A stretch of DNA of 64,000 nt, taken from the NCBI RefSeq assembly GCF_004364775.1, contig NZ_SOAL01000005.1, forward strand, positions 186,001-250,000, given 5' to 3'. This DNA is from Comamonas sp. JUb58 (GTDB lineage: Bacteria; Pseudomonadota; Gammaproteobacteria; Burkholderiales; Burkholderiaceae_C). The notes under the pieces are model-generated. The model did no database searches and had not been told where the DNA came from. It saw only the letters and a program-made list of their open reading frames with translations. Below are positions 1 to 8,773 of this stretch, in pieces (position 1 is the first letter of the stretch; each line of letters starts with the position of its first letter). A program made the translations under genes and the position numbers.

Positions 1-3
1 GCC

Positions 4-981
4 GTGGGTGAATTCGCGCTGATTGCGCAGTACTTCAAGCGCCCGGTGCAGCGGGCCGTGCTCGGCGTCGGCGACGACTGCGCCCTGCTCGCGCCGCAGC
101 CCGGCATGCAGCTGGCCATCTCCAGCGACATGCTGGTGCAAGACCGCCACTTCTTTGCCGATGTGGACCCGCGCACGCTCGGCCACAAGGCGCTGGCCGT
201 CAACCTCAGCGACCTGGGCGCCAGTGGCGCGCAGCCGCTGGCGTTTACCTTGGCGCTGGCCCTGCCCGCAGTCGATGGGCCCTGGCTGCAAGCCTTCTCG
301 GAGGGCATGTTTGCCTTGGCCGATGCCCATGGCTGCGAGCTGATTGGCGGCGACACCACCCAGGGCCCGCTGAACATCTGCATCACCGTGTTTGGCGAGG
401 TGCCGGCTGGCCAGGCGCTGCTGCGCAGCGGCGCCCAGCCGGGTGATGACATCTATGTCAGCGGCCAGCTGGGCGATGCCCGCCTGGCGCTGGAGGCCTT
501 GCTCGGCCATGTGCAGTTGCCCTCCGCCGCCTTGGCCGCTGCCCGCCAGCGGCTCGAAAGCCCCAGCCCGCGCGTCGCCCTGGGCACCGCGCTGCGCGGT
601 ATCGCCAGCAGCGCGCTGGACTTGAGCGATGGCCTGGTCGGCGACCTGGGTCATATCCTGCAAGCCAGCGCGGTGGGTGCAGAGCTGCAGGCCGACCAGG
701 TGCTGGCCTGCATGGCGGCGACGGCAGGCAGCTCCGCCACGGCGCTCCATTTGCCCATCGACTTGCAACTGCAATGCTGCCTGGCCGGCGGCGATGACTA
801 CGAGCTCTGCTTTACCGCCGCCGCCGACCGGCGCGATGCCGTGGAACAAGCCAGCCTGGCCGCGCAAACCCCCGTGCAGCGCATCGGCCGCATCACCGCA
901 GCACCCGGGCTGCGCGTGCTGGATGCACAAGGCCAGGCCATGGCGCAGCGCTGGGCCTCGTTTGACCACTTCAAGGCCTGA
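4..981 (+). CDS. thiL: Thiamine-monophosphate kinase ThiL
   Basis: This enzyme phosphorylates thiamine monophosphate with ATP to give thiamine diphosphate in the cytoplasm. The 325-residue product has the ThiL/PurM-like motifs in order: GVGDDCALL (21-29), the segment around HKALAVNLSDLGASG (61-75), GGDTTQG (115-121), DLSDG (206-210) and GGDDYELCF (262-270). The start used is GTG at position 4. Its MGEF opening fits the family, but the window edge hides any upstream start, so the 5' end is provisional. The length is normal for ThiL. It heads a thiL-pgpA-cinA cluster, an arrangement I recall from related genomes. Confidence 0.93.
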   Translation: MGEFALIAQYFKRPVQRAVLGVGDDCALLAPQPGMQLAISSDMLVQDRHFFADVDPRTLGHKALAVNLSDLGASGAQPLAFTLALALPAVDGPWLQAFSEGMFALADAHGCELIGGDTTQGPLNICITVFGEVPAGQALLRSGAQPGDDIYVSGQLGDARLALEALLGHVQLPSAALAAARQRLESPSPRVALGTALRGIASSALDLSDGLVGDLGHILQASAVGAELQADQVLACMAATAGSSATALHLPIDLQLQCCLAGGDDYELCFTAAADRRDAVEQASLAAQTPVQRIGRITAAPGLRVLDAQGQAMAQRWASFDHFKA

Positions 982-1023
982 TCTCCCAGCAGGACTGGCC
1001 CACAGCGGCGCGCTGGCAGGCTT

Positions 1024-1590
1024 ATGATGGCGGGCATGAGCGACTCGCCCTCTCCCCCTTCCGCGCCCGGCGCAGCAGACCCCATTGCGGCGCCGCGCCG
1101 CGCCAACTGGTCCTTCATGCTGCGCAACCCCTTGCACTGGATGGCACTGGGCTTTGGCTCGGGCCTGAGCCCGGTCGCACCCGGAACGGTGGGCACCCTT
1201 TGGGCCTGGGTGGCCTACCTGGTGCTGCAGCTCTGGCTCACGCCGGCGGCGATTGGCTGGGTGATTGCGGCATCGCTGGTACTGGGCTGGTGGGCCTGTA
1301 CGGCTACCGCGCGCAACTTGGGCGTCGCCGACCCCGGAGCCATCGTCTGGGACGAGATCATTGCCTTCTGGCTCATTCTGTGGCTGGTCATGCCCACGGG
1401 ATTCTGGGGCCAGCTGTCGGCCTTTGTGCTGTTCCGCTTTTTCGATGCCGTCAAACCCCAGCCGGTGCGCTGGGCAGATCGCTGCTTCAAGGGCTTTGGC
1501 TGGGGCGGCGGTTGGGGCATCATCTGGGATGATCTGGTCGCCGCTTTCTGCACCTTGCTCGTCATCGCCATCGGGAGACATCTGCTATGA
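1024..1590 (+). CDS. pgpA: Phosphatidylglycerophosphatase A
   Basis: PgpA is an inner-membrane phosphatase that converts phosphatidylglycerophosphate to phosphatidylglycerol. The 188-residue product contains the family motifs GSGLSPVAPGTVGTLWAW (45-62), DPGAIVWDE (103-111), FFDAVKPQP (139-147) and GGWGIIWDD (162-170), with hydrophobic membrane segments between them. The acidic residues D103, D110, D141 and D169-170 are those expected for metal binding. The start could also be the ATG at 1036, which would remove four residues. The stop codon overlaps the next start (ATGA), so it is translationally coupled to the CinA-domain gene. Confidence 0.94.
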   Translation: MMAGMSDSPSPPSAPGAADPIAAPRRANWSFMLRNPLHWMALGFGSGLSPVAPGTVGTLWAWVAYLVLQLWLTPAAIGWVIAASLVLGWWACTATARNLGVADPGAIVWDEIIAFWLILWLVMPTGFWGQLSAFVLFRFFDAVKPQPVRWADRCFKGFGWGGGWGIIWDDLVAAFCTLLVIAIGRHLL

Positions 1591-2114
1591 ACGCCACCGC
1601 CGCCTTGCTGACCAAAGATGGCTTGCCCATCCCGGAAACCGTCGCGCAACTGGCCCAGCAACTGGGCCAACGGGGCTGGATGATGGCCACCGCCGAGAGC
1701 TGCACTGGCGGCCTGATTGCAGGCGCCTGCACCGAGCGGCCCGGCTCCAGCCAATGGCTGGACTGCGGCTTTGTCACCTACTCCAACCGCGCCAAATCCG
1801 CGATGCTGGATGTGCCCGCCGCACTGATTGCTGCCCACGGCGCCGTCAGCGAGCCAGTGGCCCGTGCGATGGCCCAGGGTGCGATTGGCCAGTCGCAGGC
1901 CCAGGTCAGCGTGGCCGTTACCGGCGTGGCCGGGCCCGATGGCGGTAGCGCCAGCAAGCCGGTGGGCACCGTCTGGTTTGGCTGGCAGGTCGCGGGCCAG
2001 CTGCACAGCGAAGTGCAGCACTTTGAAGGCGACCGCCACGCGATCCGCCAGGCCACCGTGCAGCATGCACTGCGCCGCCTGCTGGCGCTGGTGCAGGCCG
2101 CCCCGACGCAGTAA
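1587..2114 (+). CDS. pncC: CinA-family nicotinamide-nucleotide amidohydrolase
   Basis: This is a single-domain CinA C-terminal protein of 175 residues, the PncC type that deamidates nicotinamide mononucleotide to nicotinate mononucleotide in NAD salvage. Visible motifs are AESCTGG (36-42), which holds the catalytic serine, and VTGVAGPDGG (111-120). The N-terminal molybdopterin-binding-like domain of long CinA proteins is absent, so this is the short form. It overlaps pgpA by 4 bases and is probably cotranscribed with thiL and pgpA. Confidence 0.92.
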   Translation: MNATAALLTKDGLPIPETVAQLAQQLGQRGWMMATAESCTGGLIAGACTERPGSSQWLDCGFVTYSNRAKSAMLDVPAALIAAHGAVSEPVARAMAQGAIGQSQAQVSVAVTGVAGPDGGSASKPVGTVWFGWQVAGQLHSEVQHFEGDRHAIRQATVQHALRRLLALVQAAPTQ

Positions 2115-2246
2115 GCGCCGTCCGACACCCAAACTTAGCCTTGGCCGATGCAGCAAGCGCCGGCGCTGCGCGACACTGCAGACATAGCAATCCGGTTTGC
2201 AGCACTCTTCTGACTGACAGCCGATGCGAACAAGAGGAGAACTCAG

Positions 2247-2483
2247 ATGAAACGTCTTGCAATCACCACCGCTTCCATCGTGCTGGCACTGAGCGGCCTG
2301 ACCGCCTGCTCCAGCAACCCCACCAATGCCCAGATCGGTACCGGCGTCGGCGCCGTAGCCGGTGGTGTGCTGGGTGATGCCGTGTTCGGCTCGACCCTGG
2401 GCACCATTGGTGGTGCAGCAGCCGGTGCCTATTTTGGTAACCAGGTCGGCGACAACATGGATGGCAACCGCCGCCGCCGTTAA
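2247..2483 (+). CDS. Small glycine-zipper lipoprotein (OsmB-like)
   Basis: This 78-residue lipoprotein has a signal peptide ending in a lipobox (LSGLTAC, Cys21). A glycine-zipper hairpin of alternating small residues follows, from about residue 30 to 70 (GVGAVAGGVLGD, GTIGGAAAGAYFG), and the protein ends in a basic RRRR tail. The family resembles OsmB/Rick_17kDa-type outer-membrane lipoproteins linked to envelope stress; the exact role is unknown. A strong ribosome site (AGAGGAGA) precedes the ATG. It has its own 130-base upstream gap, so it is probably transcribed separately from cinA. Confidence 0.85.
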   Translation: MKRLAITTASIVLALSGLTACSSNPTNAQIGTGVGAVAGGVLGDAVFGSTLGTIGGAAAGAYFGNQVGDNMDGNRRRR

Positions 2484-2496
2484 GCGTTGAACACCT

Positions 2497-2515
2497 AGGG
2501 GGTGTTCCACCCCCT
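2497..2515. terminator. Candidate hairpin between convergent genes
   Basis: An 8-bp perfect stem (AGGGGGTG / CACCCCCT) with a 3-base loop lies between two convergent stop codons. There is no T-run on either side, so intrinsic termination is doubtful. It may instead be a stabilising 3' hairpin. Confidence 0.35.
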
Positions 2516-2528
2516 GCATCCTGCCCGC

Positions 2529-3701
2529 TTAACGGCTGGCTGCCATCAATAGCACCAGTACCAGGAGCACCGCCAGCGCGGTGAACAGGATTTTTACCCA
2601 GCTATAGGGTTGCTCACCGGCCAACTGGCCGGTGTAGCCATTGGCAAGGATCTGGTAGCTCTTGCTGCCATAGGTGTAGCCCACCAGCCAGACGGGCACC
2701 AGTACATGCTTGAACGTGCGGCCCTGGTACTGGCGCTGCACCTGCAGGTTGCGGTAGGTGTCGCCGGGTATCTGGCGCGCACACAGGGCCTCAACCTGCT
2801 GGTCCATATCCCCTTCATTGATCGTCGCAGCCCGGTTCAGGTCGATCTGGTAGCGCTCCACGGTCCAGCCGCGCACAAACTCGGGCGAATAGGGTTTCAG
2901 ATCGGTGCGGGTCGGAAACGGCTCGACCTTGTGCAGCAGCCCCTGGTGCACCCCGACCGTGCCCGCCACCAGCTCATCGTCAAAGAAATGCTGCAGGCTG
3001 CCCGATGCCGGCTCCCAGCGCACATGGCGCACCTGGCGCGTGCTGATGTTGCCATTGGCATCGCGGTACTGCTCGGTCGTGTAGTAGTAAAAACCGGCGT
3101 CGGCGCGCCACTGGGCCTGCACATGGGCATCAAAGGTCCAGTACGGCAGGTAGATGCCTTTGAGCGTATCGGTCAGCGCCGCGTTCTTGAACTTGTTGGG
3201 CGCAAACCAGCGGCTGCCATACCATTTGCGGATCAGGTCGCGCACCTGGCCGTCGCTGATCTTGAAGGGCAGCAGGCTTTGGGGCGTGATCGCATCATTG
3301 CGCTCTTCATGCGCCTGGATCGCGGGGGAGCCGCAAAAATCGCAGCGCGACGCCACCCGCCCATCGACAAACACCGAAATCGCCCGGCAGTTCTGGCACT
3401 GGTACTCGCGCCGTGCCTCGCCCCAGCCGCGCCCGCTGGCGGGGTTGGCCAACGCAGCCGCCAGGTCCTGCTCCACCACCTCGCCGTCCAGCTGCTTTTG
3501 CTGCTCCTCGGTCCAGGGCACCACCGTGCCGCAGTAGGGGCACTTGAGCGACTGGGCCTTGGCATTCCATTCCAGGTTGCCGCCGCACTCAGGGCAGACA
3601 TGCTTGGCCACCATCGAGGTTGGTGGCGCAAAGGGATCGGTGGCGGGGGTGGGTGAATTCACGGTCAAACTCAGCGTCGGCGCAGAGCAGGTCTGCGCCA
3701 C
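2529..3701 (-). CDS. Zinc-ribbon membrane-anchored protein, function unknown
   Basis: The 390-residue product has two zinc-ribbon modules near the N-terminus: CPECGG/CPYCG (C36, C39, C54, C57) and CQNC/CDFCG (C102, C105, C120, C123). A long soluble region with several aromatic segments follows, and a single C-terminal transmembrane helix lies at about 368-388. Such TFIIB-type zinc-ribbon proteins are conserved but uncharacterised. The start is uncertain: GTG at 3701 is used, and ATG at 3614 (MVAKHVCPECGG) also keeps all cysteines; neither has a convincing ribosome site. It follows the SPFH gene on the same strand by 74 bases, so the two are likely cotranscribed and may act together at the membrane. 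Confidence 0.8.
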   Translation of the reverse strand: MAQTCSAPTLSLTVNSPTPATDPFAPPTSMVAKHVCPECGGNLEWNAKAQSLKCPYCGTVVPWTEEQQKQLDGEVVEQDLAAALANPASGRGWGEARREYQCQNCRAISVFVDGRVASRCDFCGSPAIQAHEERNDAITPQSLLPFKISDGQVRDLIRKWYGSRWFAPNKFKNAALTDTLKGIYLPYWTFDAHVQAQWRADAGFYYYTTEQYRDANGNISTRQVRHVRWEPASGSLQHFFDDELVAGTVGVHQGLLHKVEPFPTRTDLKPYSPEFVRGWTVERYQIDLNRAATINEGDMDQQVEALCARQIPGDTYRNLQVQRQYQGRTFKHVLVPVWLVGYTYGSKSYQILANGYTGQLAGEQPYSWVKILFTALAVLLVLVLLMAASR

Positions 3702-3775
3702 GGGTTCTCAAAACGGGGACACACGGACGCGCATGCACCGGCCAAGGCCGCAATGCATGCGCGATCCGCGCAGAT

Positions 3776-4873
3776 TTAGCCGCGCAGGAATTCGTTCAGC
3801 GCATCCTGCGAGATGCGCCAGGCGCTGCCAATCTTGCGGCCCTTGAGCGCGCCCGATTCCAGCTCGGCCACCACGTCCTGCACCGTCACGCCCAGTGCCT
3901 GCGCGGCCTGCTCGGGGGTCAGCACCTGCACGCCGCCTGCAGCAGGGGCCGCAGGCGCGGCTTGTGCCGCCTGCGCTGCCGCTGGCGAGAAGGGGTCGGC
4001 TGCGGCCGCACCCGATGGCTGCTGCATGCCCTTCATCATCTCCTGCGCCATGCCAAAGCCCATGGCCATCGTCGCGGGGATGGTGGCCGCTGCCGCGCCC
4101 TCGCCGCCATTGGCCATGGCCTGGCCCATCTGGTACTTCACATAGTCGTTCAGGTTGCCGATCGCGCTCATCGACGAGCGGTTGTCGATCGCCTGCTCCA
4201 CCTCGGGCGGCACCGACACGTTTTCCAGCAGGAAGCTGGTGATCTCCAGGCCGTATTTTTCGGTGACGGCCGGGTTTATCAGTTGCAGCAGCGCATCGCC
4301 CATCTCGGTGTAGCGCTGGGCCACATCGAGCACGGGCACCTGGGCCTTGGCCAGCGCTTCGCTGAAGATGCTGACAATGCGCGAGCGCATGGTGTCGGCA
4401 AACTCGTCGAGGCGGAAATTCTGGTCCGTTCCCGCCACTTCCTTGAGGAACTTGGCCGGCTGCACGATGCGGAAGTCATAGGTGCCGAAGGCGCGCAGGC
4501 GCACAACACCGAAATCCTTGTCGCGCATCATCACCGGGTTGGAGGTGCCCCATTTGTTGCCGGTGAAGAGGCGCGTGTTGATGTAGTAGACATCGCACTT
4601 GAACGGCGAGTTGAAGCCGTACTTCCAGCCGCGCAGGGTCGACAGAATCGGGATGTTCTGCGTCGTCAGCTGGTGGCGGCCAGGGCCGAACAGGTCGGCA
4701 AACTGGCCTTCGGAGACAAACTGCACCTGCTGCGATTCGCGCACGATCAGCTGGGCGCCGTTCTTGATTTCCTTGTCCTCATCGGGCCAGCGGTACGACA
4801 AGGTATCGCGCGAGTCATCGGTCCACTCGATGATCTCGATCAGTTGCTTGGTGATGATGTTCATGAGGTTCAT
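3776..4873 (-). CDS. SPFH-domain protein with C-terminal excisionase-like helix-turn-helix
   Basis: This 365-residue protein starts MNLMNIITKQ; AAGGAT lies 8 bases before the chosen ATG. Residues about 1-285 form an SPFH/virion-core-like scaffold with segments such as FGPGRHQLTTQNIPIL and NPAVTEKYGLEITSFLLENV. A 30-residue Ala/Pro/Gln-rich linker follows. The last 45-50 residues (VLTPEQAAQALGVTVQDVVA ... GSAWRISQDALNEFL) look like a MerR/excisionase-type winged helix. SPFH proteins organise membrane or oligomeric assemblies. The C-terminal module may bind DNA or simply mediate oligomerisation. The zinc-ribbon gene downstream is a probable partner. Confidence 0.85.
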   Translation of the reverse strand: MNLMNIITKQLIEIIEWTDDSRDTLSYRWPDEDKEIKNGAQLIVRESQQVQFVSEGQFADLFGPGRHQLTTQNIPILSTLRGWKYGFNSPFKCDVYYINTRLFTGNKWGTSNPVMMRDKDFGVVRLRAFGTYDFRIVQPAKFLKEVAGTDQNFRLDEFADTMRSRIVSIFSEALAKAQVPVLDVAQRYTEMGDALLQLINPAVTEKYGLEITSFLLENVSVPPEVEQAIDNRSSMSAIGNLNDYVKYQMGQAMANGGEGAAAATIPATMAMGFGMAQEMMKGMQQPSGAAAADPFSPAAAQAAQAAPAAPAAGGVQVLTPEQAAQALGVTVQDVVAELESGALKGRKIGSAWRISQDALNEFLRG

Positions 4874-4961
4874 CGGAGATCCTTGGCCAAAAGAAGATGA
4901 AAACCAGGCCATTCTAGAGCCACTGCCCGCCTGGGGCGATGACGATCTGCGGCCGGATGGC

Positions 4962-4987
4962 AAAACAGCCGCAAAAGCGGCTGTTTG
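4962..4987 (-). terminator. Intrinsic terminator after the UPF0149 gene
   Basis: A 10-bp perfect stem (AAACAGCCGC / GCGGCTGTTT) with an AAAA loop lies just downstream of the UPF0149/SEC-C stop codon. In the minus direction it ends in a short T-run. Confidence 0.65.
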
Positions 4988-5013
4988 TCAGAGGGAAGGC
5001 TTAAGGCGCGCGA

Positions 5014-5823
5014 TCAGGCACTACAGCACTTCTTGAACTTCTTGCCGCTGCCGCAGGAGCAGGGGTCATTGCGGCCAGGCACCTCGCCCTTGACGATGGT
5101 GGCCTGGCGCGGGCCCATGCTCTTCCAGATCTGGCGCAGGTCATACACCGCCCAGATGGCTTCGCCAAAGGTCTCCACGCGCTCCTGGCTGGTGCTGGCG
5201 GGGCCGTTTTCGTCGTACATGCAGACCGTGGGGGTGCCGGTGTCGTCCTCGGTCAGGGCGACCACCGATTCCAGCGCGTCGTTCAGCCAGCGGGCGGCTT
5301 CCTTGTCGCGCGGTGCGGTCCACTCGTCGGCCCAGTTTTCCACCACGAACATGAAACCCAGCGCCCAGACCTGGCCAAACGAAGGGATCTCCTGGCCGTC
5401 CAGCTCCTGGCGCTCTTCCTCGGGCAGGCTGGCAATCGCGCCGCGCATATCCATCGCATCGGGCTGGAAGGTGTCGTCATCTTCCAGGCTCTTCACATCG
5501 GCGTCGAGCTGGGCGGTCACCTCGTTCCAGCGGATCTGCCAGAGCTCCAGAAAGCGGTCCTGCTGGGCGCGGTCCAGGAAGGCTGGCAGCAGCGGCAGTT
5601 GGCCTTCGGCATCGCGCTCGACCAGCTCGCCATCGCCCACCAGCATCGGCAGGTATTCCTCGACCGGCACCGCGCGGCGCGTGCAGACCAGCGCGGTCAG
5701 CGCACCGTCCGCAAACTCCCACTGCGGGATCTCTTCGGCGCGCGTGCGCATGTCTTCCAGGATCTGGTCGATCTCGGTCAACTGGTCGTCATTCAATCCT
5801 TCGGGGATCTGGGGCTGGGTCAT
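5014..5823 (-). CDS. UPF0149 (YecA/YgfB) protein with SEC-C metal-binding tail
   Basis: The 269-residue product has a YgfB/YecA-type helical domain (about 20-215, including WALGFMFVVENW). It ends in a SEC-C motif (RNDPCSCGSGKKFKKCC, about 251-267) with the usual Cys-x-Cys and Cys-Cys zinc ligands. The same tail is found on SecA and on many small proteins that contact ribosomes or SecB. No specific function is established for this family. It is monocistronic, with a terminator directly after it. Confidence 0.88.
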   Translation of the reverse strand: MTQPQIPEGLNDDQLTEIDQILEDMRTRAEEIPQWEFADGALTALVCTRRAVPVEEYLPMLVGDGELVERDAEGQLPLLPAFLDRAQQDRFLELWQIRWNEVTAQLDADVKSLEDDDTFQPDAMDMRGAIASLPEEERQELDGQEIPSFGQVWALGFMFVVENWADEWTAPRDKEAARWLNDALESVVALTEDDTGTPTVCMYDENGPASTSQERVETFGEAIWAVYDLRQIWKSMGPRQATIVKGEVPGRNDPCSCGSGKKFKKCCSA

Positions 5824-6039
5824 GGGAGCTCTCTCAATAGGGGGCCGCGCAGTGCAAACCCCTGCGTGCTTGCAATGTCACCAGCGCCCCCTATGATGGG
5901 TCTGGTTTTGTAACAACATTGCAATGGCAGACGGCCGCTGCGCCAGGCAGGGCCTGCAGTGTAGCGCCACCGAGGCGCCTGTGCTGCAGCCTGGGATTTG
6001 GGCGCCCACCCGGCCGGTCTGACCTGCACAGACACCCCC

Positions 6040-7761
6040 ATGAACCAGCTCAACCAGATTTTCCCCGTCCGCTACACCGTGATGGTGCTGTGCATGCTCT
6101 TGCTGGTGGTCGGCATCATCGCGCTGCTGATGCAGGCCAGCCCCTGGTGGTGGCTGGCCGTACTGGCCGGCGCCGCCCTTACCCTGCTGGGCCTGCGCGA
6201 CCGGCGCCAGACGCGCCACGCCATTTTGCGCAACTACCCGGTCATCGGCCATATGCGCTTTTTCCTGGAGTTCATCCGCCCGGAAATGCGCCAGTACTTC
6301 ATCGAAAGCGACACCGAGGCCTTGCCGTTCTCGCGTGCCCAGCGCTCGCTGGTCTACCAGCGCGCCAAGGGCGACCAGGACAACCGCCCTTTTGGCACGC
6401 TGATGGATGTGGGCGCACGCGGCTATGAATGGATCAACCACTCGATGGCACCCACGCGGCTGGACGGCCATGATTTCCGCGTCTGGATCGGCGGCTCGGC
6501 CGAGGCGCCCTCGCAGTCGGTGGAGCCCTGCACCCAGCCCTACCATGCCAGCGTCTTCAACATCTCGGCGATGAGCTTTGGCGCACTGTCGGCCAATGCC
6601 ATCCTGGCGCTGAACAAGGGCGCGCAGATTGGCGGCTTTGCCCATGACACCGGCGAAGGCTCGATCAGCCAGCACCACCGCGTGCATGGCGGCGACCTGA
6701 TCTGGGAAGTGGCCTCGGGCTATTTCGGCTGCCGCAATGATGACGGCAGCTTCAGCGAAGAGCGCTACATCGCCAACGCCACCCAGCCCCAGGTCAAGAT
6801 GATCGAGCTCAAGCTCAGCCAGGGCGCCAAGCCTGGCCATGGCGGCGTGCTGCCCGGCGCCAAGGTCACCCCTGAGATCGCCGCCGCGCGCGGCATTCCG
6901 GTGGGCATCGACTGCATCTCGCCGGCCCGCCACAGCGCCTTCTCCACACCCGAGGAGATGATGCACTTCATCGCCCGGCTGCGCCGGCTCTCGGGCGGCA
7001 AGCCCACCGGCTTCAAGTTCTGCCTGGGTCATCCCTGGGAATGGTTTGCCATCGTCAAGGCCATGCTCAAGACCGGCATCACGCCGGACTTCATCGTGGT
7101 CGATGGTGCCGAAGGCGGCACCGGCGCAGCGCCGGTCGAGTTCACCGACCACGTCGGCGTGCCGCTGCAAGAAGGCCTGCTTTTGGTGCACAACACCTTG
7201 ATCGGCGTGAACCTGCGCGACCGCATCAAGCTGGGCGCAGCCGGCAAGGTCATCACCGCCTTTGACATCACCCGCATGATGGCGCTGGGCGCCGACTGGT
7301 GCAATGCCGGCCGGGGCTTCATGATGGCGCTGGGCTGCATCCAGGCCCAGACCTGCCACACCGGCAACTGCCCCACCGGCGTCACCACGCAAGACGGCGT
7401 GCGCCAGCAGGCCCTGGTCGTGCCCGACAAGGCCACGCGCGTGGCCCAGTTCCACAAGAGCACCCTGCATGCGCTGCAGGAGCTGGTGCAGGCCGCCGGC
7501 CTCCAGCACCCTTGCGAGCTCAATGCCCACCACATCGTGCGCCGCATCAGCGACACCGAGGTGCGCCTGCTGTCCAACCTGCTGCTGCAGGTGCGGCCCG
7601 GCGCGCTGCTCGACGATCTGGAGCACCAGCACGACGTCTTCCGCACCTACTGGCCGCTGGCCAGCGCCGAGAGCTTCCAGCCCCTCGCGCAGCCCCATGT
7701 CAAACCCTCGGCACCGGCCGACCACCAGGACATGGTGCCCCAGGCGGCAGGTGGGCGCTGA
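6040..7761 (+). CDS. Stand-alone glutamate-synthase-like FMN protein
   Basis: The 573-residue protein begins with two predicted transmembrane helices (about 11-31 and 36-52). A catalytic domain like the FMN-binding half of glutamate synthase follows. Landmarks are GHGGVLPGAKVTPEIAA, the FMN phosphate segment VDGAEGGTGAAP, and a perfect C-x5-C-x4-C cluster (CIQAQTCHTGNC) matching the 3Fe-4S site of GltB. There is no amidotransferase domain, so it is not a complete GOGAT. ATG at 6040 is preferred over an upstream TTG at 5998. Its substrate is unknown, and the neighbours give no pathway. Confidence 0.88.
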   Translation: MNQLNQIFPVRYTVMVLCMLLLVVGIIALLMQASPWWWLAVLAGAALTLLGLRDRRQTRHAILRNYPVIGHMRFFLEFIRPEMRQYFIESDTEALPFSRAQRSLVYQRAKGDQDNRPFGTLMDVGARGYEWINHSMAPTRLDGHDFRVWIGGSAEAPSQSVEPCTQPYHASVFNISAMSFGALSANAILALNKGAQIGGFAHDTGEGSISQHHRVHGGDLIWEVASGYFGCRNDDGSFSEERYIANATQPQVKMIELKLSQGAKPGHGGVLPGAKVTPEIAAARGIPVGIDCISPARHSAFSTPEEMMHFIARLRRLSGGKPTGFKFCLGHPWEWFAIVKAMLKTGITPDFIVVDGAEGGTGAAPVEFTDHVGVPLQEGLLLVHNTLIGVNLRDRIKLGAAGKVITAFDITRMMALGADWCNAGRGFMMALGCIQAQTCHTGNCPTGVTTQDGVRQQALVVPDKATRVAQFHKSTLHALQELVQAAGLQHPCELNAHHIVRRISDTEVRLLSNLLLQVRPGALLDDLEHQHDVFRTYWPLASAESFQPLAQPHVKPSAPADHQDMVPQAAGGR

Positions 7762-7830
7762 GCGGGCAGCGATAATGCAAGGTTTTCACTGTTGCTGGAG
7801 TGGCCGCTGCGGCGTGCGCCCCGCTTGCGC

Positions 7831-8697
7831 ATGACCGATACCGCCTCCCCCTTACAGCCCCCTGCCCCCGCTGACGCCGCGCCCGGCACCTTGCCCGCCG
7901 AGCGCCCAGACTATGCCGGCTTTTTGCAGCAGCACCTGGCCAGCCAGAGCTTCAATGTAGTGCGCTACGAGCTGCCGGGCGAATCGGTCTGGCTCAAGAA
8001 AGCCGGGCCGCCGATTGCCGCCTGGCGCTACCGCAGCCTGGGCCTGCTGGCGCGCTGGCTGGATGTGCCGGTGCTGCAACCCGTGGTCAACCCCGGCGGG
8101 CGCACGGCGATTGCCACCGAGGTGCGGCGCCTGCGCGATCTGCATGCAAGGGGCCTGCGCGTGCCGCTGGTGCTGGCCGATGCGCCCGATGGCTTTCTGA
8201 TGCGCCACCTGGGCCTGCCCGGTGGCGATACCCCGTCGCTCAGCGACGAGATCGAAGCCGCCGCGCGCCAGGCCCCCGCCTGCACCTTGGCGCTGTGGCA
8301 GCAGGGCTTTGCCGCGCTGCAGCGCGTGCATGCCAGCGGCACCTGCCTGAGCCAGGCCTTTGCCCGCAACATGGTGCGCTGCCCCGATGGCGTCATTGGC
8401 TACATCGATTTCGAAGACGACCCGCTGGCGACCCTGTCCCCGGCGCTGTGCATCGTCAAGGATGCGCTGTGCTATGCACATTCCACCGCGCTGTTCCTGG
8501 ACAATGCCGGCACCCTGGAGGCAGCCCGTGTCGACTGGCATGCCTGGCTGGCGCAGACCGAGCCTGCCGTGCGCGCCGCGCTGGAGCGCACCGTGCAGCA
8601 GATGCGCTGGGTTGGCAAGCTGCCCAACCAGCGCAAGCTGGGGCGCGATACCTTGCGCCTGCGGGCCATGTACGGCCTGCTGCGCCCGCTGCCCTGA
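7831..8697 (+). CDS. Kinase-fold protein (Kdo/WaaP or BUD32-like)
   Basis: This 288-residue protein (start MTDTASPL; an in-frame ATG also lies at 7792) resembles atypical small-molecule or LPS-sugar kinases. It has an early invariant-lysine-like segment (ESVWLKKAG), a helix with EVRRLRDLHARGLRVP, and the late catalytic/metal segment GYIDFEDDP, which stands where kinases have DFG. A true HRD-type catalytic loop is weak (ARNMVRCPDGVIG). It may be a lipopolysaccharide core kinase relative, but no LPS gene is adjacent. A bidirectional terminator separates it from dctA. Confidence 0.7.
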   Translation: MTDTASPLQPPAPADAAPGTLPAERPDYAGFLQQHLASQSFNVVRYELPGESVWLKKAGPPIAAWRYRSLGLLARWLDVPVLQPVVNPGGRTAIATEVRRLRDLHARGLRVPLVLADAPDGFLMRHLGLPGGDTPSLSDEIEAAARQAPACTLALWQQGFAALQRVHASGTCLSQAFARNMVRCPDGVIGYIDFEDDPLATLSPALCIVKDALCYAHSTALFLDNAGTLEAARVDWHAWLAQTEPAVRAALERTVQQMRWVGKLPNQRKLGRDTLRLRAMYGLLRPLP

Positions 8698-8724
8698 GAA
8701 TCTGCTTTAAGGCATTTCACAGAC

Positions 8725-8758
8725 AAAAAAATGGCCTGCATCTGCAGGCCATTTTTTT
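8725..8758. terminator. Bidirectional intrinsic terminator
   Basis: A perfect inverted repeat (AAAAAAATGGCCTGCA, 2-base loop, then its complement) lies between convergent genes. GC-rich inner pairs are flanked by A7 and T7, so it can terminate transcription in both directions. Confidence 0.9.
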
Positions 8759-8773
8759 GGAGCGGGGTTGTGA

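Noticed and set aside
4700..4873. Prophage or integrated element suggested by the excisionase-like tail of the SPFH protein
   Set aside because: No integrase, repeat pair, tRNA or phage gene is nearby, and neighbours are ordinary chromosomal genes. The domain is a fusion and not a phage remnant.
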